Assembly (NCBI GenBank): GCA_964036315.1
Contig: OZ038485.1
Location: 75,130,784-75,194,783, forward strand
Source of the DNA: Acanthosepion esculentum
Taxonomy: Eukaryota > Mollusca > Cephalopoda > Sepiida > Sepiidae
Direction of reading: 5' to 3'
DNA: 64,000 bases
Shown here: positions 43,985 through 57,029 of the stretch, piece by piece
Layout of the letters: every line of letters starts with the position of its first letter
Position numbering within the stretch: position 1 is the stretch's first letter
Made by a program: the position numbers and the translations under genes
The notes under the pieces: generated by a model
Told to the model about the DNA's origin: nothing
Database searches by the model: none
What the model saw: the letters and a program-made list of their open reading frames with translations, nothing else

Positions 43985-46550
43985 CTTTATTTAGCTAAAC
44001 GAAAACTCAGCTACAAAATAAAAGGGAGGTAAGTCACAGAAACCCGTCGTGGACGAGTCTGTGGTTCGTACAACGTGAGCGTGTGATACCACAAACACTA
44101 ACGATGACCATTTCCGGATCCTTGTTTTAAGCTTTTAACTCATAAACAACTAGTATAATCAGTCGTGATAATGGTTGCTGAGGTTAAGTGTCTATTCCTT
44201 ATACCATTTCTAGTATAACGACTTCTGCATATAGACACGACTTAACCACAACACTTGTCAATGCAGCGATTCAACGGATAACTAATAATGCACCATACAA
44301 GTGTACCTTAACATTACTACACGATGACCTGCTCAAGACAGCTTTAGTGAGAACTTATCTTGTTGCAGAATTATTATTTTTGTTATTATTTACCATGACA
44401 ATGTTTTTTAACTGGTAAGTAGGCCCTGGGAGAGAAATCGACAAGAAGTAGGTGTACGTCTTCTTATCAATGTAGTAGTCAACCTGGAAATGATTAGAGC
44501 TGGAAAAGCGACAAAGCAACAGTATAAAATTTATTAAGAAAAATGTGTTTGAAAAATTAAAATTTCATACAAAAAGTATTTATCAATAAAATATAAGAAT
44601 TTATGAAAAAACAATGTTTGGAAAATCAAAATCAAATATTTTTATTTGAAAGATCTTTTTTAAATAGAACATATTTAATATTCTCATAAGAGTGGATTAC
44701 CAGTGTTGCAGACTGGTGAATGTATTTTTAGTTATCAGAATAATTTATGATGTCGGTGTTCTTAAACACTCGTCCACAACAAATTAAGAGATAAAAGGAA
44801 TATTGAAAACAAATCATGCAAGAAAATTCTGAGTGAAAACAAACATAATTAAAAAAGTGTAACAATAACATTGATTTACAATTGACATATACAATTGGTT
44901 GAATATTTTTGGATAAATGAGGATGGTTGAATTAGATTGTGTAGAGTATTTTTGTGAAGTTTCAGCGTGTGTGAAGCTGTTATTAAGATTTGTTCGTAAA
45001 ATTAAACTAAGTATTTGGTTATGTACAAAAATGTCCTTTGTGCGAGTTCAATCAATAGTGTGTGTGCGTAAGTTTGTTTAAGTTATTGTTCAAAATTGGT
45101 AGGAGTTGTGTACCTTTAGTTGTTTGGATGTTTGATTGATTGTTTACGAATACTTATTTAGTAGTGAGTAAATATCACTTTTTAAGTATTCTAAGTAATT
45201 GCTAGAAATTGTTCCTGAGAGAGCGTGGTTGTTGTTTGCTGAGTCAGAGAAGTTTGCGCGGGTCAAGGTTTTGACTTGCGTGGATTATTTTGGCATCTCT
45301 CCTGGGGTGAAAGTCTGACTGTTTGAGTCGATTCAGATTCTTCTATTTATAGAGTTTTGGTAAAGAAAATAGGCTCCAGAGCACTGGGCGCTAAAAAACA
45401 TTTTCGCGTGAACGTGTTACAGTTATAAGGGTCTGACACTAGAGTGTTGATTGGTTGATAGGTGATTTTTGGTGTAAAGTGGATTATACCGGAGGGGTGA
45501 GAGGTTAGTATGGATTATTCCATCACCAGCAACGTGAAATAAAATGGGTGCCAAATATTTGCACTAAAAAGAAATTTTGAATACAAACGATTTAATCATT
45601 AGTCTTAATGACAATGAACAATCATTTGGTTGCAAAGTAAAGGAACAAACAAGGATTAAAACTTCAACGGTGTGTATTCATCAAATCTTGGATTATATAG
45701 TTGTTTGAAAGGTGGAAAAATGTTCATTTGTGGTTCTTCACTTACTGTTGGTAAGGAAAGTGATTAGATCTAAGGGTGTTGTCGGCAGGACCGGGTGTTG
45801 ACCAATTTCTTGGTTGGTCGAGGTCATGGTTGGTGTCAGAGCGTAGGACTGGAGCAGATTAGTGAAGCCAATGTTGTGTCGTTGGTGGGGTTTGAAGTAT
45901 GCCTTTCCTCAGGACTGAAATCGATACAAGTGAGGTGTTAGATGGTCTAGCGGTCGTGTGACGAAGCCGAAGTATTGAATCCTGTTAAGATGGGTTGGTG
46001 GGGGTTGACATAGGTAATGCTGGTGGCGATGAGGGAAGTGTGGAGTGGATAGTGAAGGTTGATCGAACGAAATATTTCTGTTGGATTCTGTTCAAATGTA
46101 ATAACAACGAAACGATGTTGACGACGATCACGGCAGTGCCAACACATGGCTTTTTCGGCCTGCTACTGTGTTGGTCGTTTTCGAGAGGCTTTCTTTTAAG
46201 TAAATCTGGTGGTCCCCAGATTCATCTTTTTTTTTCTTTGGCAGGAACGTCTATGATTGGCTATTGTATTTTATTAGAGGGGGGGGGGGTTGTGGATAGG
46301 ATGGGATGCTTGGAGCCCCTGTGCAGAAGACGGCTTTTTATTTTGTGTCTTATTTTCCTAGCGTTCACATCCGGTCGACATGTAGAGTGAATCAGAAGGA
46401 GTATAACTGCCATTACTACTACGACTATTCCATTTTAACCACTTTGTCTCGCTCAGCAGGCGAGAGACACACTTCACTACTACTGCCATTACTTAACCGT
46501 TTCTTTCTCTCATGCACAGTCAGGTCTGACTTCTAGTTCCACGGGCAGAT
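43985..46550. other. Unassigned DNA upstream of the LINE
   Basis: The first part (43985-44120) lies 5' of the minus-strand gag gene once the LINE is removed, so it may include that element's leader or LTR. The inverted word TTTATTTAGCTAAAC at 43987 pairs with GTTTAGCTAAATAAA at 37743. The rest has no recognisable feature. Frames at 44188-44418 and 45995-46390 show no domain. Confidence 0.4.
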
Positions 46551-46559
46551 ATAACAAAA

Positions 46560-48040
46560 TTTAAAGACGACTTGAGCGACCACGTAGAAATTTTCGTCAA
46601 GCACAACACTTCAACATTGAAAACCCAACTTGACGCACCCCGTATAAACTTTTCGCCAAACGGAAATGTATGACTTTTGTTTAACAAGTTTGAAGCACAG
46701 GAAACAAAGCTCATTTTCTTCAAGAATGCTGCTCAAAATCCAAAGAAACTTACGCGGACCACACGAGAAAATGCCACTGAAACAAGAATAATTCAACTGC
46801 TTTCTCACATTACAGAGTAAAACTGCAGTCTCTCTCATGCTTAACAGAAAAAGATGTGATATAACGCATGCGTCGAGCCACTGATGCTTCAGAAATTAAC
46901 AAGAATGATCGGAGATAGCAGCACCACCAGAGAAAAATCGTCACTCAATTCAGATCTCTTCAAAAGTTCTCACGAAACATGTTTCGGCACTTGGTATCAA
47001 TTTCACCAGCTTCAGCTCAACAACTTTCCAAATCAAAGCCTTTTCTGTTATTTTTTTGTGTCGCCAAGATAAATTCCCGCAGCAAAACGGGTTCTTCCAA
47101 GCAAAAATAAATTCAATGCGGAGCACTGGAAAACAACCACAAAATTTAAACAGCCATCTCTATCTTGTTTTTCAACGTGAAAAAATACACTATCGATATA
47201 TTTTGCAGAACGTGCTACATTCTGACTCACTAGATATTCTAAAGCACCCTGATGATAGTACTTCAAACAAGTAAATTTTCGTCGACATGTTTAATCTCAA
47301 CTACACCATTAGACTGTTTTTTTTTCAACTTACGAAGGACAGAACATACTCGAACTTTACAGATATATTGGCAAAATAAAATTCTCCCAATCTGAACTAG
47401 ATCTTGTGGGTTACTCCATTTGGCTCTGTGGTGAATACGAAATAAAAATAACTCTCTTCACTCCACTTTCAAATTCGCGAGCCTATGCGAAAATTTATTT
47501 TGACCAATGGAAAAGAGAGCGGCTTACAAACTGAGAAAAAAGTAACAAGCTGATGTGAAATCGCTTTTTGATATAAATAGGCAGAGAAAGTTGAATCAGA
47601 GAGAAAAAAAGCAGTAAGAAGCAGGAAATAGAACGCCAGAATTCCACGTGAAAAATAACACCATTGTCAAATTACACATTGATATATTATCAGACTCTAA
47701 TGAGAGCAGGGCAATTTCAAAGAATTCTATTCAACTCCAAAGCTAAGTACCTTAAAATATATCTTTTCATTCATGTTGAATACAACTGTATATTTTTGTG
47801 TGAAAAACGAACTCTCTCAATTTGTTTTAAACATTTTGGAATATTACTTTGTGTCCGATGATTTAATATGAACCTTTTCTTTTCTTGACAATTCATTGAA
47901 ACTATGAAAATTGATTCGTTTTGATTTTTGATTTCGTTTTTCTGAAACAAGCTACTGACATTTTCAAATGTGTAAATTTGTAAATAAATTCCTTATTTTG
48001 TTTTGTTAAATATAACACGTGTGTTTCCTCGTCTTTATCC
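46560..48040 (+). mobile_element. Probable long solo LTR (LTR B), related to LTR A
   Basis: The U3-like part contains repeated words of the type seen in LTR A (CACCCCGTATAAACTTTTCG, TTACGCGGACCACACGAGAAA, CGCGAGCCTATGCGAAAATT). A TATA box TTGATATAAATAG follows at about 47565. The 3' part (47930-48010) matches LTR A: CAAGCTACTGACA...TTCAAATGTG and GTAAATAAATTCC...TTTTGTTAAAT. No coding region or partner LTR is nearby, so it is either a solo LTR or an eroded end. Boundaries are approximate. Confidence 0.5.
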
Positions 48041-48312
48041 CTCAATACTTCAGCTCCACCAAAAGTGCCCATTAGCTGGCGTTATTTAAGTCTATAAAAA
48101 ACAAACATATTTTCTCTTTCTCTTTTTTCCCCACTTGCATTTAGATGTAGTTGCACGTGGGTAAAGTGTACTCCGCTGGGAAACGTTCATTTTCATGGTT
48201 CTCTGTTAACAGAACTCTCGCACATACACGTGTGTATCACACACATAGTTAGTTTTAATGATTTTTCCTTTCATTTCAATTGTACACACATGCAATTACT
48301 TTTGTTAATACA

Positions 48313-48315
<3 letters not shown>

Positions 48316-48378
<63 letters not shown>
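48316..48378. repeat. (AT)n microsatellite
   Basis: About 30 AT units directly followed by the hairpin at 48374. Confidence 0.97.
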
Positions 48379-48382
<4 letters not shown>

Positions 48383-48449
48383 TAAAAGTGAACATGGAAG
48401 TCAACACTTCACTAAGTGTTGACTTCCATGTTCACTTTTATATTTATAT
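48374..48449. repeat. Perfect 36-bp-arm hairpin
   Basis: Arms 48374-48409 and 48414-48449 are perfect reverse complements around the loop CACT. The arm core is AAAAGTGAACATGGAAGTCA. It adjoins the AT array. Confidence 0.97.
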
Positions 48450-51400
48450 TTACATACGCTCTGTCTCTGGTATTGAGCACTTTATCCCATAAATATAGTA
48501 CACTTTAAACTATATTTCTTCATATATATATATATATGTATGTATGTATATATAAATTTTACTTTCCTACCAAGTTCTTGTGCCTGACACAAAACTTAAT
48601 TGGTAGAAACAGCAACCTTCAAAAATAGATGTAGCTTAAGAAACAAAATGACCACTGAATAAAATTTTAAATGAAACAACACATTTATTTACAATTTATA
48701 AATTTGAAAATTACAAAACAAAGAGTTGCACAAAAATGTCATTTTGTGCACTTCTTTGGGCAGGATAACACTTTCCTGAGGTAACAAAAAAAGGAGATTA
48801 CCCACAGAAACAAGTAAAAAAAAACAATTTGTTAGATAAGAAACAGATTCATGTACAAAAATAGAAAAAACGCGAAAAACTTGGAGAAACGAATAACAAA
48901 ATGGCACAAGGCATAAATTTTTCAAGTAGCACACACACATCTGTTCATAAGAGTATGCACAAACAGGACGTCTCAGCTTGAAGAGGGTTTTGTGTTATAA
49001 AATTTTGTATGTTCTTGGTGTGAAATTTCCTGGTGTTCTGCCTTGTATCTGTCAGGTCTGATTTATGACCTGGACCATCCTTTGAAGTGCGGGTACTATG
49101 CTCTGTCTGTTCTTATGAATAGCACATCCTTGTCTCCTGTCTCTTCTTCTGCTCTGCTATCCACTGATAGCAGTGCTTTTTATTGAAAAAGTGGCTGTTA
49201 TATCAGCTCCAGCCAAAATTTGACATTGGCCAGCAAACTTGTTTTTCATTGGCCAATATATATAAAATACCCTTTCCAAGTTTAACCTTTCAAATAACTC
49301 TGAAACTTCAAACAATTTTGGCAGTTCATAAAAAAATGTACAAAATTTAGCACACAAATCGTCAGACCCTACTGAAGAATAAACTTTTATCAAAATGTGT
49401 ATAAAAAACAACCTACATGATTATACATAGATCTTTAACATTTTTTACAAATAATAAAAATAACATTTTTATATATAATAGCAGTTTGTTTTAAATTCAT
49501 TGTTTTGTTGTTATTTTTACCCAGATTCACATGAGTCCACCAATATTGTTTGCGTTCTATGTTCCAGGATCCATAAATTTTTACTATACAACATAGACAC
49601 ACTCATATCAAATGTGTTGATTCCCACTACAAAGTGATGACTTATTTTTACTCGAACATCATAGTTATCCTGCAACTGTTGATAAATCCGTCGCATGCCC
49701 ACAAAAATAACCCCAAGAGAAATACGTACACTACACATCGTTGGAGACATAAATTCTTTCCCATAAACTTTGAGTTGTGAAAATTTTCACCAGCAAAGGG
49801 AGAATATCGACTAGAAGGTCGCTTCAGAGCAACAAGAAGTCAACTATCTTAAGAGGTAGTTTCATTAAATGACAAGTCGTCAGCACAACGACTGATGACT
49901 TCTTAAGAGTGTACCTGTAAATAGTAAAAAAAATTGCGGTCAGCAACAACTACTTCAGAGACATTCAGAAGAACAGTTTCAACTAAAGCAAAAATGTTTT
50001 TCTATTTTCCAGAATATACAAAGACGCGAATGGTTCAACGAATTTAGGTTGTTGACCAACTTACACACAGAAAATTATCTATGTAAAAATATTTAAAAAT
50101 ATATATGTTCAACTCCTAAAAGAAAGTGAGTTTCTTTCAAAGAGAGCTATTCTTTTTTCATTTTTTTTCTTTCATACATAATTTGTATGAATATTTCATA
50201 TATTTTCAATTTTATACATGGTCTTTAATTTTCACCATTTCTTTCTTATTTACGTTGGTCACTTCATTTAGGCAAGCAATAAAACTGTCTTCATTTTACT
50301 GTTACATTGGCGGCAAAAGTCATATTTCTTTCTAACGAAAGGATTTCAGATTTTTTTTTCAAAATTCTCACATTTTGACAAAACTTATTTTTTATTTAAT
50401 TTTTGTTCTTATAACAGATGATAAATGTATGATTATTCCTGCCATAACAGCTATGCTGAAGTAAACAATATAAGATAAAGGAGATAGGTGATTTTAGTCA
50501 GAAAAAAATTTATATATGAAGTTTACAACTGTTTTCTATGAGTGATTAATAGCTACATATAACTATTATAAAGGTATAACACTCTATTAACTCAACTTAT
50601 AGTTGATAACTTAAGTTCAGTTTTTTTGCATGACAGAATTTAATGCATAAGTTCAGTCATAATTTAAAGAAAGTCCTAATGTATGTGGGAAGAATTACAG
50701 AGTACTTCATTAATTGGTGTAAAACAGTGTAAATGATCTTAGTTGAAACAGAGTAACCAAATTTAGGGAAGGTCTCTTTTGATATGGATTGATTAGAACT
50801 AGTGAATGCACGGGAATGGTGCTGAGTGGTCTTAAAAATTGCTTTCTGTTACATGAATTTTTTTTCTAACATGGCCAGAATTAATATGTGAAGCCGATGT
50901 GCATAAGACAAATTTACATATTTCTCTTGCTGCCATGGAAGAGTAAACTTCATAGTAGGTTCTCTGGTGAAGTTCCACAATCTAAATTATCATAGACATT
51001 ATTATTACTATCTCACCATTCTTTATTTTGTTTTACTCTATCCTATACTTTTAAAGCACATTGTAAATGGCAATTTAACATCTTAAGCAATCATCATAGA
51101 ATATTGGTACAATTGTACAGGACCCAATTGAAATCTGAATTTCAAATTTCTAGTAACCATGATTGGTTCTGCCTGTTGACTGTCAAACTCAAAAAGGAGT
51201 AAAAATAGTCTTTAGTTGAATTAAAGTCTTTGGGTAGTGGGTCCACAGAAAAACTTTGGTTTAGAAAAGACTTTGACAGTCAAAGCTGTGGGTGAGAAAA
51301 TACTTTGATTGTCAGCAAAGACTTACTGACTATCTTTGTTGTTGTTAAAGATGATTCATTTGAAGTTGCCTACATGTTTCTTTTAGCTGACGTTGCAGCC

Positions 51401-52390
51401 GAGGAAAAGCTATGGAGTCATGTTTTTCTTATTTGAATGGCTTGGAAAGAGTCACTTTTCTGCTGCTGACAGTCAAAATCTATGGGTTTTTGAAATTTTT
51501 CTCAAATGTAGGCTTGAGAAAAATAGGGTTTTATTTTTCCCTCAATGGTCAAATACTTAACATGATGTTAATTTCTAAATAAACAGACACTTTGATTTAA
51601 ACAGTGTGTTGTATTGTGGAATCTTTTTGGCACATTTTTAAACATTGTCTTATTGGGTAGAGAATAAAGTTTAGGCATGTTTTAATATGGTGCATATGTG
51701 GGTATGTAATTGTGTTGGAAATAGGGTTTATTTCCTATAGAATATCAAATCCTACTGATTGATTTTCCTAAAATTTCCTCTGAATATAACAAAAAACGAT
51801 CATGAATCACCCGCAATGTGAACTATTACAAAAAAAAATAATGCATATTTTTTTCAGCCCTTCTCTCCTAATTAGTGCAACTTTTGACACCATAAGAAAC
51901 TGGACAAGTTGAAGCAACTCATAAAAACAAATGTTTAAATGTTCAAAGTGATATCTTTTTGTAATACAATGAATCCTTGTTTGTTTGGCTTAAAACACTT
52001 ACATATTCAAGTGGGCTGCAAATAATTTTATCTGGGACTAAAGCAACTGAGGCTTTATGACAATCAACAGAAAAATCTTGATATTAGTTCTTCAAAATAA
52101 CCATCTACTGCCCACAAGTAGGAAATAAAATACTTTGAGGATGAAGTGCCACTCAGCCGAAAGATAAAGAATTCCAGTTGAAGACAAAAGTAGCCGTGAA
52201 AATGTCTCAGGTGTGACTCAACTTCCACAAATAAAGAACTCAGTATATTGAAAACAAGATCTGAGTTTTCTTTTCTCTTTGTGGCGATATTTCACCTTCT
52301 GTTCCTGTTGAATTGTACACTGGGCCTTTTCAATTTTTCTTTCAGAACAAATGCAAATGAGAATTGAAACACAAATGTGGAGTGAAGCTG
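48450..52390. other. Unassigned AT-rich DNA
   Basis: Almost 4 kb with no recognisable gene, LTR or TIR. The minus-strand frames at 48689-48940, 49157-49411 and 49517-49750 show no domain and are not called. Confidence 0.4.
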
Positions 52391-52392
52391 TC

Positions 52393-52680
52393 CACTATTT
52401 ACATTATTTGGACTATTGTCCTCATCTTTATCGCCATATTTATTACAATGTTTCGGGTGTTGTATGCTCCGCACTTCATCAGGTGGTTGGAATGTTGAAC
52501 TGAACCCTTTATTTCCCTCACTGGGGTAGACTGTTCTAGTTCCACGTGCCAGTGAGCAAAATAAAGAGTTCAGTTCGACATTCCAACAACCTGATGAAGG
52601 CCGGAGTGTACAATGGCCAAAATGTTGTAATAAATATGGTGACAAAGATGAGGACAATAGTCTAAATAATGTAAATAGTG
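52393..52680. repeat. Fold-back repeat made of two SINE-body copies
   Basis: Arms 52393-52524 and 52549-52680 (132 nt each, diverged by roughly a tenth) are inverted copies of the body of the repeat at 5350-5540. The centre GGTAGACTGTTCTAGTTCCACGTG belongs to the same repeat. The right-hand copy continues to about 52720. It looks like head-to-head insertion or snap-back duplication of one family. Confidence 0.88.
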
Positions 52681-52720
52681 TACATAATACCTCATCTCAG
52701 ACATATAGACAGATACTGAA

Positions 52721-55700
52721 GCTGTCCAGTCAGTGAAAAACTGGCCTAGGGCTGTAGTTGTATGTTTAAACTTTTGTTACGTTATTTTAATTTTTTTGTT
52801 ACTTTCAAATATGGAATGTAACAATGATTATCAATGCTTCAGTCAAAACTGAATTCAGTGTATGAATGCATATTGTTTTAAATAATACAGCAAGTCATAT
52901 CTGTTGATAATGTTTATATCTAAAACTGATGTGTAGGTATAAAAAATACAAGTGTGCTAAAAGAAAATGGTGAACATCATCCCTGTAATGAATTCAATTT
53001 AGTTTGTTTATTGCATTTTTTTTAAAATTCAGTGAGTCATTTCTCTGAGTAATTCTTTATCTCCTGTGTCAGTTTGTGTTGCTAACAGTGGATGTGGATT
53101 AACTTGCAGCAAATCCAATTTCATATCTAATAAATAATTATTTTAGAGCCCACACTGAACTAAAATTCAGACTTCAAAGGATTCAGTGGACATCATCTGA
53201 AGTTACAGTAGTTTGCAAAGAAACACCTTAGATTTATTGACCAATTAGAACACTTTATTTCAACTATTAAAAAAACAGTATATCTGATCCCACTTATATA
53301 ACTATAAGGAACAATGTCTATCAGTTTAATCAGAATCAATTTTGTTGTCTCTCCAATACTATTAGACACACATATACATTTATCTGAATAAATGCACAGG
53401 TCATCCAGTGTTCATTTAACAACCTACCTATACATATACTCTCAGAATGTTCACATGGCCTCCTTTTTCCAGTGACTGATTGTAATTTCTTTTTCAGTAA
53501 TATTTATTTCACTTTACATTGTCTTCAAAGATAATGATTTTGTATCATTTGTTAAAAATAATTATTTCATTTTTTTTAAATTGCAACTTTTGTCTTCATC
53601 TCTCTTATTCATGCATTCTTTAAACTGAATTTCAACCTTTTGTCTTCACTCAATTTTGATAAGACTATGTTGGTGGAAGACAATTTATCTGGAGTAAAAT
53701 AATTCTGCCACAGATGAATGATACAAGTGATCTATCATTGTAAAATTGGTTGTTTTTTCTTTATATTTATTGCATACAAAATTGTTTAGTTATGTGATTT
53801 ATCTTTTCATTTGTAAGATTTACTGTTTCAAGTAAATCTGTGTACTTGCTAAATTAATTCATTTTTGAAATATTTGTTTTTGTTGCACTGATAGGAATTA
53901 CTTGTTCATAGTTCATAGAAAAGTGTATGTGTGGGGGAGTAATATATACGTTTCCTCAAATTTGTTGTCTTTATTCCATTTTGAATGGAGAATATAAAAT
54001 TAGGAAGCAGTTATTCAGTTTTAGTATAAAATATGTATAACAGATTAACAAATAAATGATTTCCCTGTCTAATCAGTTGCAATTAAAGCTTTTATTATGA
54101 AATAAAGATTAAAGCAAAATCAGAAAGTTTTTGGACAAAGATTTTCCCATATAAACTTAATAACATGCTGAACTGCTGGAATTCTTCATGTTCATGACAT
54201 TTGAAAATGTATTAAATGGTCACTGCTGTTGTCTCTTGCATGTGAACATTATAAACTGCTTTATTATAAAGAAATAAAAAAGAAATTCAAACAAAAATAT
54301 CCAGGCAGAATCTTTAATTTGGCTAATATATCAAATGTATTTTGAATCTATCTCAAAGGTAATGTCAGAATGCAAACATACTGTTAAGTAACCTTTGCCC
54401 TAAGGAAAGAAAATTGGTTTAATACAATTTTGAATGCATACAGCAACAAAAAAAACCTGTGCTTATATGAAAGAACTCATACTAATTGGCTGAGTGTGTA
54501 TGTTGAGTCAAATGTATACTCCCAAACCCAGAACTGTACCACAAAGAAATTTGTTTTGGAATTTTATTTCAGGGCTAAACTGGTTGTCCCACATGAAATA
54601 TAAAAATAAGTTCTCTTGAAAAATTTATATGAATTACAACACAAATATTTTAACTTCTTATTTTTTGCATCACACCACTATCACATAATTTTTAATGAAT
54701 TTTAAGCAAGAATTTGCCCAACACACTACACATTTCAGTTGGGAGAGACAATGACTTCAGTGAAGAAAAATATAATGAAATTAAAAAATTTTCAGGTTTC
54801 AGAAGAAAATAGTTAAAAAGAAAAAAATAGATTTGCTTCCATCGTAATAAATATGATCAGATCTGGAAATTATTTGGGTCATCAATTAAGTTTACTTCAT
54901 TCTCATTTTTAAAAAATAAAATTAAAAGCAAAGCTTAGTTAAATAAAAGAAATAAAAAAACAATATCTTTGACAGTTGTTCCTTTAGAATTCTCTCTATA
55001 ATAGATAGGGAAAATTCAATACACCAGAATTAAATATCTTTTTGGATTATTGTCAACATTGATCAAATTGGACTGATCAATATTATGAGCAGGGACCACA
55101 GCTTGTCACTGGAGAGACAGCTCCAGAGGAGCTTCACAACAGATCTCACCATGTATCGCTTAAAGTAGAGATACTCATTTTTCATCATAAAATTGGAGAA
55201 CAATTCATTTTTTTTTGTATGGAGGGATAAAGTAAAGAATAATTTATTTCTGATGAATTGATCCAGAGGAATGAGCTCATAACGATCTACAAAAACTCAC
55301 AGTCAACCATATAAATTGAGTATAAAACAGGCACACTCTACCCAACTGTTGCAACCAATTGGGTGAGCTGAAAAAACATTAGGAAGATGGCTAACCTTAG
55401 ATAAATCTCTTCTGAGAAAAAATTGAATATTTACCTAAAATATTAACTGGCAAAATGATCCTGTGTTTTGGAGACCAACCTGAGAATATTGGTCAACCTA
55501 ATTTGAGGGAAAGAATAGTTTGTCATACAGAAAAACATTACTAGTGAAAACTGCCTAATTGGTTAAGTTGTGAATCAAACCCCATAAAAAGGTATTTTGG
55601 TCATCCATCATAGTTGATAGAACAAGTAAATAGAATTATCATATATCTGGAATGCCTACTGCCAAACTGACACAGTTTCATAAGAATTCTGACAAATAGG

Positions 55701-55830
55701 CAGCAAGATGAGCTATGTAGGCCAAAGTGATGTCAAAGAAGTGTAAGAATTGCAGTGGTCATCTCACAGTGAAAGATGGTCACCTGATAAAACTAAGTGG
55801 GGTAACCTATAACTGGCAACATGCTCTAAG
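52721..55830. other. Unassigned AT-rich DNA
   Basis: Over 3 kb without long open frames or recognisable repeat ends. Confidence 0.45.
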
Positions 55831-56106
55831 CCAGCATTTCACAACATGGGCACTAACACACTCTTGTGGGCTCTAAGAGTTTTTTTATGTGTGTGTGTGT
55901 GGGGGGGGACAGGAAGGCAGTTGTCTTTTATATATATTTTTTTTTAACTTACAAAAATTATTCAATATATTGTTTCTGATATATTGTCTGTTTTGTTAAA
56001 CCTAATTCATTACCCCTTGTTTTATCTTCCCTTAGAAACCCTAACATTTATTTTGAAACAAGTTAGCAAATTACTATCTTAAGTAACTGAATTTGTCAGA
56101 AAAAAA

Positions 56107-56152
56107 TTACCTATTTTTTGTTTAACTTTAAAGTTAAACAAAAAATAGGTAA
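56107..56152. repeat. Perfect 46-bp palindrome without loop
   Basis: Arms 56107-56129 and 56130-56152 are exact reverse complements meeting at TTT/AAA. The arm core is TTACCTATTTTTTGTTTAAC. It lies inside the 5' non-coding part of the hAT element. Confidence 0.97.
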
Positions 56153-57029
56153 TATAGCAAAACAAGTTCAGATAAATCCCCAAAATGATGCAAAAAAAAC
56201 AAACTATCTTTCTCAAAAATCAATCTATGGAGGACCAAAGCCACAATAATTTTGTTCATATTCATTATATATACTACTACCATGAAACTTTAGAAAATTA
56301 TCAATTTATTTTTTAAACAAGTTTACTATAAGAATTAAAAAGTATTAAAAAAAAAATGACAGTTATTGTGTTATTTTCATTTATTTTTACCTGTTATTTA
56401 TTTATTGAGTTCCCAAATTAATTTCCACAAGTATTATATCTAAGAATAAATTTTTAGAATTTTTTTTTAATTGCAACAAATTCATTTATTATTAAATTAT
56501 TCGATGATTTTATTTAAATATTTTTCTTTAAAATTATTTTTCATTATCTTCACTTTCAATTATAATTGCAAAATTTGATAGAGAAACGATTATTATCCAC
56601 CATGCTTATTGTGACCATGCTGCATGTTAATTCCATGGACCTCTCTATTATATACTTTAATTTGTGGCTCAAATATCTATTGTCACTCAACTAATTTTCC
56701 AGTTTCTTTTAAACAGATTCATGTGCTTCCACCTCTAACCATACTTATTGAGACACTACTTAGACTGAAGATTATATTAAAATTTCTAGGCAGGTGCACA
56801 CTTACAATAGTGAAACAACTGATTTAGTAGGAGAAACTATTGTAAAGGTTTCATATAACAATTAGTCTTTTAATCATAAAATCTTTATTGTTTCAACAAA
56901 GTACAATTATTTTATGGAAAAAATAGCACCCCTGTATCTCAACAGTTGTTGAAGAGTTAGTGGGGGTTAACATTATTTGTGATTTTTCTTACTTTACTTT
57001 ATTTTTAGTGCTTGAGTTCACTCATGATT

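Noticed and set aside
44188..44418. 76-codon frame beginning MSIPYTISSITTSAYRHDL
   Set aside because: No family recognised; it lies in sequence likely to be a retroelement leader or LTR.
45935..45990. tRNA-like stretch GATGGTCTAGCGGTCGTGTG...TATTGAATCC
   Set aside because: The A-box-like word is good, but spacing to the B-box-like word is too short and no cloverleaf forms; at most a SINE relic.
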